From JANQIV01 sp050117315 (GTDB lineage: Bacteria; Bacteroidota; Ignavibacteria; Ignavibacteriales; Melioribacteraceae): a DNA stretch of 64,000 nucleotides. Positions 8,368 to 16,741 of the stretch are shown piece by piece. The notes beneath the pieces are model-generated. The model was not told the DNA's origin, ran no database searches, and saw only the letters and a list, made by a program, of their open reading frames with translations. A program made the translations under genes and the position numbers. Each line of letters begins with the position of its first letter. Within the stretch, counting starts at the first letter, position 1. The DNA is taken from contig JASFMY010000021.1 in NCBI GenBank assembly GCA_050117315.1, positions 1 to 64,000 on the forward strand, read 5' to 3'.

Positions 8368-8913
8368 ATGATTATCGGATTAGTACGGCATTTCAAAGTA
8401 AATATTAAGCGTGCGAATTTTTTGCTAACTCCAACGGAGTTTGAAAAAATTTTGGATAATTACGACATCGCCCCTGTTTATGACCAGGAATTAAATATTA
8501 ATCATTATGATTGGCAAGTTTGTTATTGCAGTTCATTATCGCGAGCAGTAAATACGGCACAAAAAATTTTCAACGGGAAAATAATTGAATCGGATTTACT
8601 GAGGGAAATTCCCATCAAGGCTTTTACGAAGCGGAAAATAAAACTGCCGGCATTTATCTGGCATTTTGTTGCAAACGCACATTGGTTTAAAAACAACCCT
8701 TCACAGCCGGAAGGGAAAACTGAATCTTACCAAAGAGCAAAGAAAATTTTGAAAGAAATAATTAACAGCGGGCATAAAAATATTCTAATTGTAAGCCACG
8801 GTTTTTTTATGAGGTCGCTTTATCGCGAACTATTAAAACTAGGTTTCAAAGGCGAAATAGAATTGAATCCGAAAAACGGGAAGTTATACACTTTTAAGAA
8901 TAGTGAATATTAA
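8368..8913 (+). CDS. Histidine phosphatase superfamily protein
   Basis: The 181-aa product begins MIIGLVRHFKV; Arg7-His8 fits the RHG motif (here RHF) whose histidine is phosphorylated during catalysis. CYCSSLSRAVNTAQKIF is the second conserved block and NILIVSHGFFMRSL carries the second catalytic His near 146. This is the phosphoglycerate-mutase/alpha-ribazole-phosphatase-like clan; the substrate cannot be told. The third family residue (Gly of RHG) is replaced by Phe, which occurs in some members. The gene follows two hairpin repeats with a weak ribosome site and is probably transcribed alone. Confidence 0.8.
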   Translation: MIIGLVRHFKVNIKRANFLLTPTEFEKILDNYDIAPVYDQELNINHYDWQVCYCSSLSRAVNTAQKIFNGKIIESDLLREIPIKAFTKRKIKLPAFIWHFVANAHWFKNNPSQPEGKTESYQRAKKILKEIINSGHKNILIVSHGFFMRSLYRELLKLGFKGEIELNPKNGKLYTFKNSEY

Positions 8914-9224
8914 GTACTACAGTTTTTTTAATGAAAGACTAAGGCCAAGATTTATAAAAATAATAAACAAAGATTTAATCCGCATTCGCTACGGCGGACG
9001 AGAAGACGGGGTCTAATTCCCCTTTGCTTGCCCCGAGGTTCATACCATTGATTAAATGTCTGATGAATTGCTCCTTTCAATTTTTTGAAGATATTGACTA
9101 CTCTATAGAGAATGAATAATTCATGTAATTTTTTATAAAATAAAATGTTACAACGATTCCGGGTTTAACAATTCCTAATGCATAATTGGGGTTTAGTGGT
9201 GAAGCCGTATAAAATTTCCTAATT

Positions 9225-9337
9225 TGTTAAAAATAAAAAATCCCCCGACATCCGGTGATCAGTAACGGCAATTAATAATACTTGATGTAAAAATATATGC
9301 AAATGCTTATATAGGGCTTGTCTTCCCGGTTATTTAA
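9225..9337. repeat. Conserved lead-in to the 23-bp array (copy 1)
   Basis: About 110 bp before the array is recognisably related to 31921-32034. Shared words include GGCAATTAATAATACTTGAT here versus GGCAATTGATAATATTTGAT there, then ATATATGCAAATGCTTATAT versus ATATATGTAAATGCTCGTAT. The similarity shows that lead-in plus array is one dispersed element, not two chance satellites. No open frame spans it. Confidence 0.6.
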
Positions 9338-9591
9338 GACTTTGCTTCCTGCTCATATATGACTTTTCTTCTTACTCATATGTGACCTTGCTTGCTACAC
9401 ATATAAGACTATGTTCCCTACTCATATGTGACTTGCCGTCCTACTCACATAAGACTTGTCTTTCTACTCATATGTGACCTTGCTTACTACACATATAAGA
9501 CTATGTTCCCTACTCATATGTGACTTGTCTCCCTACACACATAAGACTTTGGTTCTCTAGGCATATATGACTTTATTCGCTGCTCTTTTGT
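9338..9591. repeat. Tandem array of eleven 23-bp units (copy 1)
   Basis: Units start with GAC at 9338, 9361, 9384, 9407, 9430, 9453, 9476, 9499, 9522, 9545 and 9569, an exact 23-bp period except one 24-bp unit. Unit ends alternate between CATATGT and CATATAA types. Units 3-4 are repeated almost unchanged as units 7-8, giving a 92-bp higher-order period. Imperfect inverted repeats flank the array: TTCCTAATGCATAATTGGGG (9172-9191) and its near reverse complement at 9595-9615. The period is not a multiple of three, so it is not coding; there are no unique spacers, so it is not CRISPR. Confidence 0.85.
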
Positions 9592-9815
9592 TTACCCCTA
9601 ATAATGCATTAGAGGAAAACAAAAACCAATAATCTATAATAAATAAAAAGTTCGTCGCGATTTTCTATTTAACCTTTTTTGACCTTAGATATTATTTGTA
9701 ACTCATTGTAGCTATATCTATCTCTAATTTCTTTCATAATCTGGGGGTTTAATGAAATCAATTCACCGGAGGATTTTATAAAGATGATAAGGGATTAAAA
9801 CTTGACTTTATTTCA

Positions 9816-9953
9816 ATGGGACTGCAAACAATTGGTGAGTTGTTAAAAAAGCCAGTAAGAATCAATATTGATATAGTTTATGATATCTGCAAAAACAAGA
9901 TACCTCGGTTAAGAGTAGAAACCAGCAAGATACCTTCAAACCTACAGTCATAA
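9816..9953 (+). CDS. Possible small protein or gene remnant (45 codons)
   Basis: The frame GLKLDFISMGLQTIGELLKK then PVRINIDIVYDICKNK continues to a stop at 9953, overlapping the 3' end of alaS on the other strand by 6 bp. The frame is open upstream to a stop near 9750 and passes a GGAGG at 9768-9772, too far from the ATG at 9816 to be its ribosome site. The composition is protein-like, but no family was recognised. It may be the tail of a decayed gene. Confidence 0.25.
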   Translation: MGLQTIGELLKKPVRINIDIVYDICKNKIPRLRVETSKIPSNLQS

Positions 9954-12542
9954 CATTTCAGATAATAAATTAATAACTCCTTCCAAAGCTTCATCAATTT
10001 TAGAGATATCTTTTCCGCCTGCTGTAGCAAGATGAGGACGACCGCCCCCGCCTCCGCCTACAATTTTTGCAACAGCTCCTACGATTTTTCCTGCCATTAA
10101 TTTCTTATCTTTTATCAAATCGTCACTTACGACACAAACTATTCCAACCTTTTCTTCAAATGCTGAAATCAATAACCCAACGCCGCTTTTAATTTTGTTT
10201 CTTAATTCATCGCCCATTGATTTAAGCTCATCCATATTCGCCGCTTCAACTTTGCCTTTGAATAAACTTATACCTTTTACACCACCCGGGGATGAAACAA
10301 TACTGTCAATACCGCCAAGCTTTTCCCGGAGTTTTAATTCCGCAAGTTCCTTTTCAAGTTTTTTCTTTTCATCATTTAATTCCTGAATTCTTAGTTCCGA
10401 ATTCTGAATTCTGCTTTCCTGTTCTTTCAAATATTTTTCAACTCCTGCCCCCGTAACTGCTTCAATTCTGCGTACACCGCTTGCAATGGAACTTTCATTT
10501 ATAATCTTAAACAAACCGATTTGCGAACTGTTTTTAACATGAGTGCCGCCGCAGAATTCCATTGTATAATCGCCGAACTGAACTACGTTTACTTTATCGC
10601 CGTACTTATCACCGAAGAACATCAAAGCGCCCATCTTTTTTGCTTCTTCAAAAGGTGTATCTTTATGATGAATCATTTCAATATTTTCACGAATCTTTTC
10701 GTTGGCTATTGATTCAATAGCTTCAATTTCTTCTTTCTTAACTTTTTCAAAATGTGTGAAATCAAAACGGAACCCATCCGGCGTTACGCTTGAGCCCGAC
10801 TGCTGAACATGCTGCCCAAGCACTTCTCTTAGAGCCGAGTGCAGAAAGTGCGTTGCGGAGTGGTTTCTCATTATATCCCATCTTCTTTTGGAATCAACCT
10901 CTGCTGTTACATTTATTCCGTTTTTAATTTCTATTTTACTTTCATTGTTTACAACATGTATAATTTTGTCATCAACTTTTACAAGATCAATTACATGCAG
11001 GTGAGTATCGCCGATAAAAATATTTCCTTTATCGCTTGCCTGTCCGCCGGATTCAACATAGAACGGGGATTTATCAAGAATCAAATATGAAGTTCCGTTT
11101 TCATTTTTATAACCTATAATTTTAGTTTCTGTTTTCAGTTCTTCATAACCTGTAAATTCAGTTACTTTGTCATTGCTTAATTCAAATCCCGTTAATCCTT
11201 CCCCAAGAACATTAGCAGATGCAATTTTACTTTTAGTTGATTTACGCGTGCGTTCTTTCTGTTCATTCATTAATTCATTAAAACGTGCTTCATCAATTTC
11301 AAAACCTTTTTCTTTTGCCATTATGTTCGTTAAGTCAACAGGGAAACCGAAGGTGTCATAAAGCTTAAATACGTCATCGCCGTTGATTGTTTTTTTATTT
11401 TCCTTTGAAGTTTGTTTTGAAATTTGTTCAAACAATTCAATGCCCCTGTCGAGAGTTGCATTAAAACTATCTTCTTCAGCTTTAACAATTTTCCGTACGT
11501 TCTCTTTATTTGTTTTTATTTCCGGGAAAATTTCCCCGAGGTTTTCAATTACAACATCAATCAATTTATATAGAAAAGGTTCTGTTAAATTTAATTTTCT
11601 CCCGTACCTGGCGGCTCTTCTTAAAATTCTTCTTAAAACATAACCTCGTCCTTCATTTCCGGGGATTGCACCGTCAGTTATTGCAATTGTTAAAGTTCGT
11701 ATGTGGTCTGCTATTACACGCATTGCGATGTCGTTTTCATCTTCGAGTTTGCTTGTATATTTAATATCACATAAATCGCCGACTGCATTAATGATCGGCA
11801 TGAAAACATCTGTATCGTAATTTGATTTTTTATTTTGAATAACTGCACAGATTCTTTCAAAGCCCATCCCGGTATCAATATGTTTAGCGGGAAGGTCGTG
11901 CAAATTGCCGTTTTCATCCCTATTGTTTTGAATAAAAACGAGGTTCCATATTTCAATACATTCCGGGCTGTCGGCGTTTACTAATTCCGGGTTATTGTAA
12001 TCGTCTCCAATATTGATATGTATTTCCGAGCAAGGTCCGCATGGGCCTGTTTCGCCCATTTCCCAAAAATTATCTTTTTCATCAAATCTCAAAATATGAT
12101 CGGGATTAATGTCTGTTTTGGTTCTCCATAATTCATAAGCTTCATCGTCCGTTCTGTAAACGGTTGCCCACAAACGTTCTTTCGGCAGTTTCCAGATTCC
12201 GGTTAACAGTTCCCATGCCCAGGTAATAGCTTCTTCTTTGTAGTAATCTCCGAACGACCAGTTGCCGAGCATTTCAAAAAAAGTATGGTGATAAGTATCG
12301 TGCCCCACCTCTTCAAGATCGTTGTGTTTGCCGCTTACGCGAATGCATTTTTGAGTATCTGCCGCCCGGTTGTAATCGCGGTTTCCTTTGCCAAGAAATA
12401 CGTCTTTAAATTGGTTCATTCCTGCATTGGTAAATAAAAGCGTGGGGTCGTCAAATGGAACAACGGGCGCGCTTGGTACAATCCTATGTCCTTTATTTTT
12501 AAAGAATTCTAAAAATTGATTTCTAATTTCTTTTGATGTCAT
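9948..12542 (-). CDS. alaS: Alanine--tRNA ligase
   Basis: Charges tRNA-Ala in the cytoplasm. The class II catalytic core is at the N-terminus (FFKNKGH, SAPVVPFDDPTLLFTNAGMN, GDYYKEEAI), followed by the tRNA-recognition part, the editing domain with zinc ligands His561/His565 in NHSATHFLHSAL and Cys664/His668 in FCGGTHVKNSS, a coiled-coil linker with the near-duplicate RIQNSELRIQ (about 710-725), and the C-Ala domain ending in GGGGGGRPHLATAGGKD. The length of 864 aa is normal. It is transcribed alone, divergent from the sigma-factor gene. Confidence 0.98.
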   Translation of the reverse strand: MTSKEIRNQFLEFFKNKGHRIVPSAPVVPFDDPTLLFTNAGMNQFKDVFLGKGNRDYNRAADTQKCIRVSGKHNDLEEVGHDTYHHTFFEMLGNWSFGDYYKEEAITWAWELLTGIWKLPKERLWATVYRTDDEAYELWRTKTDINPDHILRFDEKDNFWEMGETGPCGPCSEIHINIGDDYNNPELVNADSPECIEIWNLVFIQNNRDENGNLHDLPAKHIDTGMGFERICAVIQNKKSNYDTDVFMPIINAVGDLCDIKYTSKLEDENDIAMRVIADHIRTLTIAITDGAIPGNEGRGYVLRRILRRAARYGRKLNLTEPFLYKLIDVVIENLGEIFPEIKTNKENVRKIVKAEEDSFNATLDRGIELFEQISKQTSKENKKTINGDDVFKLYDTFGFPVDLTNIMAKEKGFEIDEARFNELMNEQKERTRKSTKSKIASANVLGEGLTGFELSNDKVTEFTGYEELKTETKIIGYKNENGTSYLILDKSPFYVESGGQASDKGNIFIGDTHLHVIDLVKVDDKIIHVVNNESKIEIKNGINVTAEVDSKRRWDIMRNHSATHFLHSALREVLGQHVQQSGSSVTPDGFRFDFTHFEKVKKEEIEAIESIANEKIRENIEMIHHKDTPFEEAKKMGALMFFGDKYGDKVNVVQFGDYTMEFCGGTHVKNSSQIGLFKIINESSIASGVRRIEAVTGAGVEKYLKEQESRIQNSELRIQELNDEKKKLEKELAELKLREKLGGIDSIVSSPGGVKGISLFKGKVEAANMDELKSMGDELRNKIKSGVGLLISAFEEKVGIVCVVSDDLIKDKKLMAGKIVGAVAKIVGGGGGGRPHLATAGGKDISKIDEALEGVINLLSEML

Positions 12543-12630
12543 GCTAAATCCGTTTTAAAAAATACTTTGTTAAAAAGAATATCAAATATAGTAAAATTAA
12601 AAAGTGAACAGAAGTTTAGATTTATTTCTT

Positions 12631-12727
12631 TTTCTTAATCCTAATCTTATTCATAATCTTCTTACTCTTAATTCTTAAAATACAAATTCAGGTTAAGAGT
12701 ATGATTAAGACTAAGATTAGCAAAAAG
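12631..12727. repeat. Hairpin repeat of the TTAATC/ACTCTTA family, copy 1
   Basis: Left arm has TTCTTAATCCTAATCTTATT and CTTACTCTTAATTCTTAA; right arm has GTTAAGAGTATGATTAAG then ACTAAGATTAG. The arms are imperfectly complementary. The same words recur at 51741-51797 and on both sides of the four-helix-bundle gene near 63.5-64 kb. It lies between the alaS start and the divergent sigma-factor gene, so it could also affect their promoters. Confidence 0.6.
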
Positions 12728-12796
12728 ATCAATTGATTTTTGTTTTGTCTAATCATACCTTATTATGATATTTATAAAGTTTTTTATAGGATTCTT

Positions 12797-13375
12797 TTGA
12801 GAAAGCACAAAGATTTTTCCGATCTGGAATTGATTAATAAAATCAAAAAATTTGATTCCAGAGCTCTTGAAGAACTCTATGAAAGGTACTCGCCTATTTT
12901 GTTTACACTAATCAAAAAGATTGCACCTAACCAGGATACGGCGGAAAAGGTATTGGTGGATGTTTTTGAAATAATCTGGAAGAAGGCTATTAATACCGAC
13001 TTTGAAACAAGTTCGGTTTACTCGTGGATAATTAATTTAGCAAGAAATAAGATTGTTGATGAAGTAAAAAGAAGTAGAAGCGCATTCGGTAAGTCAAAAG
13101 AATACAATGAAGAGTATGAAAATTATTTTATAATACCGGGATTGTCCAAAGAGATAGACAACCTGGAGCTGGCAACGGCTTTGAATATTAAGGACAAAGT
13201 TGAAAACTCGCTTGAAAAACTCAGCGATACTCAAAAGTATGTAATTCATTTAGCTTATTACGAAGGGTATAATATTAACGAAATTTCCGACAAATTAAAT
13301 ATCCCGGTAGAAACCGTAAGAAATAAAATTTTAACATCACTGCATACATTAAAAGAAAATTTGATCTCGGGTTAA
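12797..13375 (+). CDS. ECF-type RNA polymerase sigma factor
   Basis: Sigma-70 family factor with region 2 (SDLELINKIKKFDSRALEEL, YSPILFTLIKKI, VYSWIINLARNKIVDEVKR) and region 4 (LEKLSDTQKYVIHLAYYEGY, NINEISDKLNIPVETVRNKI). The frame is open from a TTG at 12740, but TTG at 12797 is preferred because AGGA at 12788-12791 sits 5 bp before it and the protein then begins shortly before region 2, as usual; the product is 192 aa. Its stop abuts the ATG of the anti-sigma gene, so the pair is co-translated. The family directs extracytoplasmic-stress or surface-function promoters; the regulon is not visible. Confidence 0.9.
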   Translation: MRKHKDFSDLELINKIKKFDSRALEELYERYSPILFTLIKKIAPNQDTAEKVLVDVFEIIWKKAINTDFETSSVYSWIINLARNKIVDEVKRSRSAFGKSKEYNEEYENYFIIPGLSKEIDNLELATALNIKDKVENSLEKLSDTQKYVIHLAYYEGYNINEISDKLNIPVETVRNKILTSLHTLKENLISG

Positions 13376-14434
13376 ATGGCAGACAAAGCAATACACGAAA
13401 TGATTAGCGCTTATGCGGCCGGCTGTATGGATGACGAAAACTTTACGCAGTTCAAAGATTACTGGCATAAAGGCGGCGAACTGCCTGAAAAAGAATTGGG
13501 CGAATTGCAAAATGTCATATCATTAGTTCCTGTCATTTTAGAAATTGAAAAACCTCCGTCGGTGCTTAAAGATAAGGTTGCTCAGAGGCTGATAAGTATT
13601 CAAAGCGAGATAAAAGAGAAGATTAAAAAAGAACAGGAAATTAAAAGAACCCGTGAATTAGAATTACTGAATAAAACTCAAGAAGATTCAAATTCAAGCC
13701 GCGATTCTATCCGGCCGATGTTTGATAAAAAAAAGGAAGAGCCTGAAGAGATAAAAAGAAATTTCTCAACCTACGAAGAATATAGAATTGAAACGGGTGA
13801 TCTGCCGGATAAAAAAGCCGAAGAGGAAGCTAAACCTAACGAAAAACATGTTGAAGAAAGGGCTGAAAAGTCAACACACTGGATTTTCTGGCTGGTGATC
13901 GTAATTCTTGTAATACTTTTCGGAACGGTTTCTTATTTATTTATGCAAAGTAACAAAGAACTTCATACTACGGTTGAGAACTTAAATAAGCAGACAAACA
14001 AGCTAAAGTCCCAGCTCAACAGTACAGACCAATTTGTTACAGCTTACATGTCCTTAATTGAATTTATTAATTATAAAGATGTAATAGTAATTAACCTTTC
14101 CGGTTCTGATTTTAATCCTTCCAGCTCGGGTAAACTTTTCCTTTCTTTTGATGCGCGGGAAGGACTGCTGAGCTTGAATAATATGCCTGCTTTAAGAGCA
14201 GACGAGGTTTATCAGTTATGGATTATAAGCAGGGGAAGATCGTATTCACTCGGAACGTTTGTGTCTGTTCCGGGTAGAAAATTTATTAAAGTTTCCAATA
14301 TACCTTATGTTCCCGAAACGGAGATAGATTTAATAAGAGTTACAAACGAAGAGACAAGTGGTGCGGATATACCGAAAGGCAATACGTTTTTATTCGGCGC
14401 TCTTCCCGGTAAAGCGGATAGAAGAACACGTTGA
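13376..14434 (+). CDS. Membrane anti-sigma factor, RskA-like C-terminal domain
   Basis: The gene starts immediately after the sigma-factor stop. The cytoplasmic N-terminus (MADKAIHEMISAYAAGCMDD and following helices) fits the sigma-binding part; a charged linker leads to one membrane helix HWIFWLVIVILVILFGTVSY at about 167-190. A periplasmic coiled coil (LNKQTNKLKSQLN) and an RskA-type beta domain with ALRADEVYQLWIISRGRSYS follow. It would hold the cognate sigma factor until a signal releases it. The zinc-binding HxxxCxxC of many anti-sigma factors is not evident. Confidence 0.85.
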   Translation: MADKAIHEMISAYAAGCMDDENFTQFKDYWHKGGELPEKELGELQNVISLVPVILEIEKPPSVLKDKVAQRLISIQSEIKEKIKKEQEIKRTRELELLNKTQEDSNSSRDSIRPMFDKKKEEPEEIKRNFSTYEEYRIETGDLPDKKAEEEAKPNEKHVEERAEKSTHWIFWLVIVILVILFGTVSYLFMQSNKELHTTVENLNKQTNKLKSQLNSTDQFVTAYMSLIEFINYKDVIVINLSGSDFNPSSSGKLFLSFDAREGLLSLNNMPALRADEVYQLWIISRGRSYSLGTFVSVPGRKFIKVSNIPYVPETEIDLIRVTNEETSGADIPKGNTFLFGALPGKADRRTR

Positions 14435-14440
14435 TAAAAT

Positions 14441-15028
14441 TTATCTGTATCTGATTACTAAGTTTACGCCAACCACAACTAATATCATTTCCCAAAAATT
14501 CAATAGTCTGATAATGATGTTTGACAAATAAAAATTGAAAACCGAATCCCTGAAAAACAAAATTATAAGAGCAGCAGCCAAAATAAAGGCAATACCGTGA
14601 GTTAAATACTTTCGAAGATTACTGTTAATGAATAAGATAATTAAACTACACCCGGTAATACAAATTGAAATACCGAATATAAATGAGCCTGCATTAATTA
14701 TATAAAACTCTTCAAAGATGAATGAAAAAACACCGGTTAAAAATAGAAAAGAAGAAATAAAAACCACATAATTATTATTTGTTCCAATTGATTTGTATGT
14801 TATAACCAGGCCTGTCAGCATAAATATAATGCTCAAAATAATATTTCCGCCCGGGCCGAATATCTCGGTGAAATTGGTAAAGCTTGCAGCACTTATAATT
14901 AAAAGTAACAAACCGAAAAATTTATAAAAACTGTCCGGCTTCTCTCTTTTTTCTTTTTCCGTGTTATCGTCTTCTTTCCATATTAAAGGGGCGTTTTCGT
15001 CAAATTTGTTATTTTCACTGTTATTCAT
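14441..15028 (-). CDS. Hypothetical multi-pass membrane protein
   Basis: The 195-aa product has an acidic, hydrophilic N-terminus (about 30 residues) and then five or six hydrophobic stretches, including FGLLLLIISAASF, IILSIIFMLTGLVI, YVVFISSFLFLTGVFSFIF, ISICITGCSLIILFI, GIAFILAAALIILFF and MILVVVGVNLVI. No family recognised. It lies 21 bp downstream of the 5-FTHF cyclo-ligase gene on the same strand and is probably co-transcribed. It converges on the anti-sigma gene with a 6-bp gap. Confidence 0.75.
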   Translation of the reverse strand: MNNSENNKFDENAPLIWKEDDNTEKEKREKPDSFYKFFGLLLLIISAASFTNFTEIFGPGGNIILSIIFMLTGLVITYKSIGTNNNYVVFISSFLFLTGVFSFIFEEFYIINAGSFIFGISICITGCSLIILFINSNLRKYLTHGIAFILAAALIILFFRDSVFNFYLSNIIIRLLNFWEMILVVVGVNLVIRYR

Positions 15029-15049
15029 AATTTGGCAGGCAAAATTTAG

Positions 15050-15646
15050 TTAGAACCCGAATTTTGATTTTCGAGTGTTAATAACTCTTCTTTCGGTAAT
15101 TATTTTATCAACTCTAATATCATGAACACTACTTTCAATATATTCAAATATCTGAAACTCGAAAGCAAGAACTATTCTCGGAGAGAAAGTTGTTTTCAAT
15201 AGTTTGTCGTAATAACCTCCTCCGTAGCCTACCCGCTGCCCGTGAATAGATACCGCCAATGCAGGGATAATCATTAAATCTACGTCGCTTAAATCTTCAT
15301 CAACCGCTATTGCAGGTTCCCAGTAGCCCTCGTTGTTTTTTACAATATCATCCCAGCCCGTAAAATATGCTTTCCTAAAAGAGCGAGAAGTTTTATTTAG
15401 CTTGGGGAGCATTATGGTTTTACCCCATCCTTCCATAAAAGTAATTAGGGTTCTAGTATCAACCTCACCTTTCCTGCTAGCAATATAACAGTAAACGTTT
15501 TTAGCGTAAACAAACTCGTCTAGGCCGGTTAGCTTGTCAATTATTAACTTGGTTTTGCTTTTTATTTCTGAATCCGGCATTTCGCTTCTTCTTTGAACGA
15601 CAATCTTGCGCGCTTCGGATTTTGGTATAAGAGTTTTTAGTTTCAC
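15050..15646 (-). CDS. 5-formyltetrahydrofolate cyclo-ligase
   Basis: Converts 5-formyl-THF with ATP to 5,10-methenyl-THF, returning stored folate to one-carbon metabolism. The 198-aa protein shows the family pattern: basic N-terminal helix RKIVVQRRSEM, VYCYIASRKGEVDTRTLI, GKTIMLPKL, DLMIIPALAVSIHGQRVG and the signature GYGGGYYDKLL that forms the nucleotide/folate site. Length is typical. It is followed by a membrane-protein gene on the same strand. The E. coli homologue is named ygfA/fau. Confidence 0.93.
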   Translation of the reverse strand: MKLKTLIPKSEARKIVVQRRSEMPDSEIKSKTKLIIDKLTGLDEFVYAKNVYCYIASRKGEVDTRTLITFMEGWGKTIMLPKLNKTSRSFRKAYFTGWDDIVKNNEGYWEPAIAVDEDLSDVDLMIIPALAVSIHGQRVGYGGGYYDKLLKTTFSPRIVLAFEFQIFEYIESSVHDIRVDKIITERRVINTRKSKFGF

Positions 15647-15816
15647 TTATATTTTTTAATAAATTTGAAAATGAAAAACATACTTTTAACATGAAAATAA
15701 GAATTCTATTTTTCAATCAAAATATGATTTTGTTTAGTTTTATAAAACAAAGAAATTTTGAATCCTATTAGTACTTTTTTTATCAAACGAAAATAAAAAT
15801 AAAAGTTGAGGTTGAA

Positions 15817-16245
15817 ATGGAAAAAGTGACTGCTAACATTAAACAAATCGGCGGTATAACATTTGCCGGTAAGTCGGATTCCAATAGGTGGGTGGTAATG
15901 GACGGGCCCGAAGAATTCGGCGGAAGCAATGCAGCCGTAAGACCGAAAGAATTATTGCTTATAGGTTTAGGCGGATGTACTGCAAGTGATGTTGTATCAA
16001 TTTTGAAGAAGAAAAGAGTGAATATTGATGACTTTGAGTTAAACATTACGGCAGATTTAACAGAAGAGCATCCTAAAGTTTATGAAAACGTTCAGCTTGA
16101 GTATGTGTTTTACGGTAAAGATATTAAAGAAAAAGATGTTGAAAGAGCAATAGAGTTATCGCAAACTAAATATTGCGGTGTTACCGCTATGTTTGAGAAA
16201 GCAATGAAAATTATCCACACATATAAGATTGAAGAAAAATCTTAA
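15817..16245 (+). CDS. OsmC/Ohr family peroxidase-like protein
   Basis: The 142-aa protein has the two conserved cysteines of the OsmC fold: Cys54 in LGGCTASDVVSIL and Cys120 in TKYCGVTAMFEKA, which reduce organic peroxides in the family. PKELLLIGLGGC and the helix after it are characteristic. It belongs to the YhfA/OsmC-like branch rather than Ohr, judging by length and the KYCGV motif. Start is the first ATG after an AT-rich stretch with GAGG 10-13 bases upstream. Likely monocistronic. Confidence 0.9.
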   Translation: MEKVTANIKQIGGITFAGKSDSNRWVVMDGPEEFGGSNAAVRPKELLLIGLGGCTASDVVSILKKKRVNIDDFELNITADLTEEHPKVYENVQLEYVFYGKDIKEKDVERAIELSQTKYCGVTAMFEKAMKIIHTYKIEEKS

Positions 16246-16263
16246 AATTTTTAAAGGAGGATT

Positions 16264-16616
16264 TCAAAAAAATTCTTTTGGAATTCTCTTTTTTCCTTCA
16301 TATCCTCCATCTTCTACTTTATGGTAAAATTCAATGTTATTTTCATCACTTCGCCAACAGAGAAATACCTCCTCACTGTTTATAATTGGGGGAAAGTCAA
16401 CTAAGCCTATTGAAAAATTCCAATCTTTATAATAACAGCCTATTTCTTTTAGTTCTTTGATGTATTTATTTCATAGGAGTATTGCCGGCCTTCATTGTTG
16501 CTGTTTATCTCACAGCCCATAGATTCCGCAATGGTTTTTAACCGGTAGCCTTTTACAAGGTGTAATGTTTTTTTAGCTTCTTTAATGATAAAATATTTCA
16601 TTTCAATTGAATTCAT
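16264..16616 (-). pseudogene. DUF2203 family protein with a frameshift
   Basis: Read leftward from the ATG at 16616, frame one gives MNSIEMKYFIIKEAKKTLHL, VKGYRLKTIAESMGC and stops about 55 codons in. After a one-base shift near GAAATAAAT (about 16465) the other frame gives YIKELKEIGCYYKDWNFSIG, LVDFPPIINSEEVFLCWRSD, ENNIEFYHKVEDGGYEGKK and stops at 16264. The second half is the hallmark of DUF2203 (GLVDFP...EVxLCWR...I.xxH..xxGxxGR). The break is one missing base next to an A run, so either recent decay or a base-calling error. Confidence 0.7.
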
Positions 16617-16741
16617 ATTATATTTAAGATATCTTGAAAAGAGATTTATCTTTTACTATAAAAAGTATAAATAAATTTAAACTTGACAAAATATCTTCTA
16701 ATGGCTATTTTAACTTTTAACAAATTGAGTTGGCAATTAAT

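Larger units (their letters stand above)
8914..9947. other. One-kb gene-poor interval with repeats
   Basis: No convincing gene fills this interval. It holds a GC-rich palindromic scrap (about 8982-9045, containing CGCTACGGCGGACG and GGGGTCTAATTCCCC), an imperfect inverted pair around the 23-bp array, the array itself, and a short reading frame at its right end. The GC-rich scrap looks like a decayed dispersed repeat. Confidence 0.6.

Noticed and set aside
9150..9240. Integron attC-like site (GTTTAAC next to an inverted stretch)
   Set aside because: The paired core GTTRRRY was not found at the expected distance and there is no integrase.
9338..9591. CRISPR array
   Set aside because: The 23-bp units are contiguous and all diverged copies of one sequence; there are no unique spacers and no cas genes.
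16250..16262. AAAGGAGG after osmC as a ribosome site for a new plus-strand gene
   Set aside because: No start codon with an open frame follows; the region is the 3' end of the minus-strand DUF2203 pseudogene.
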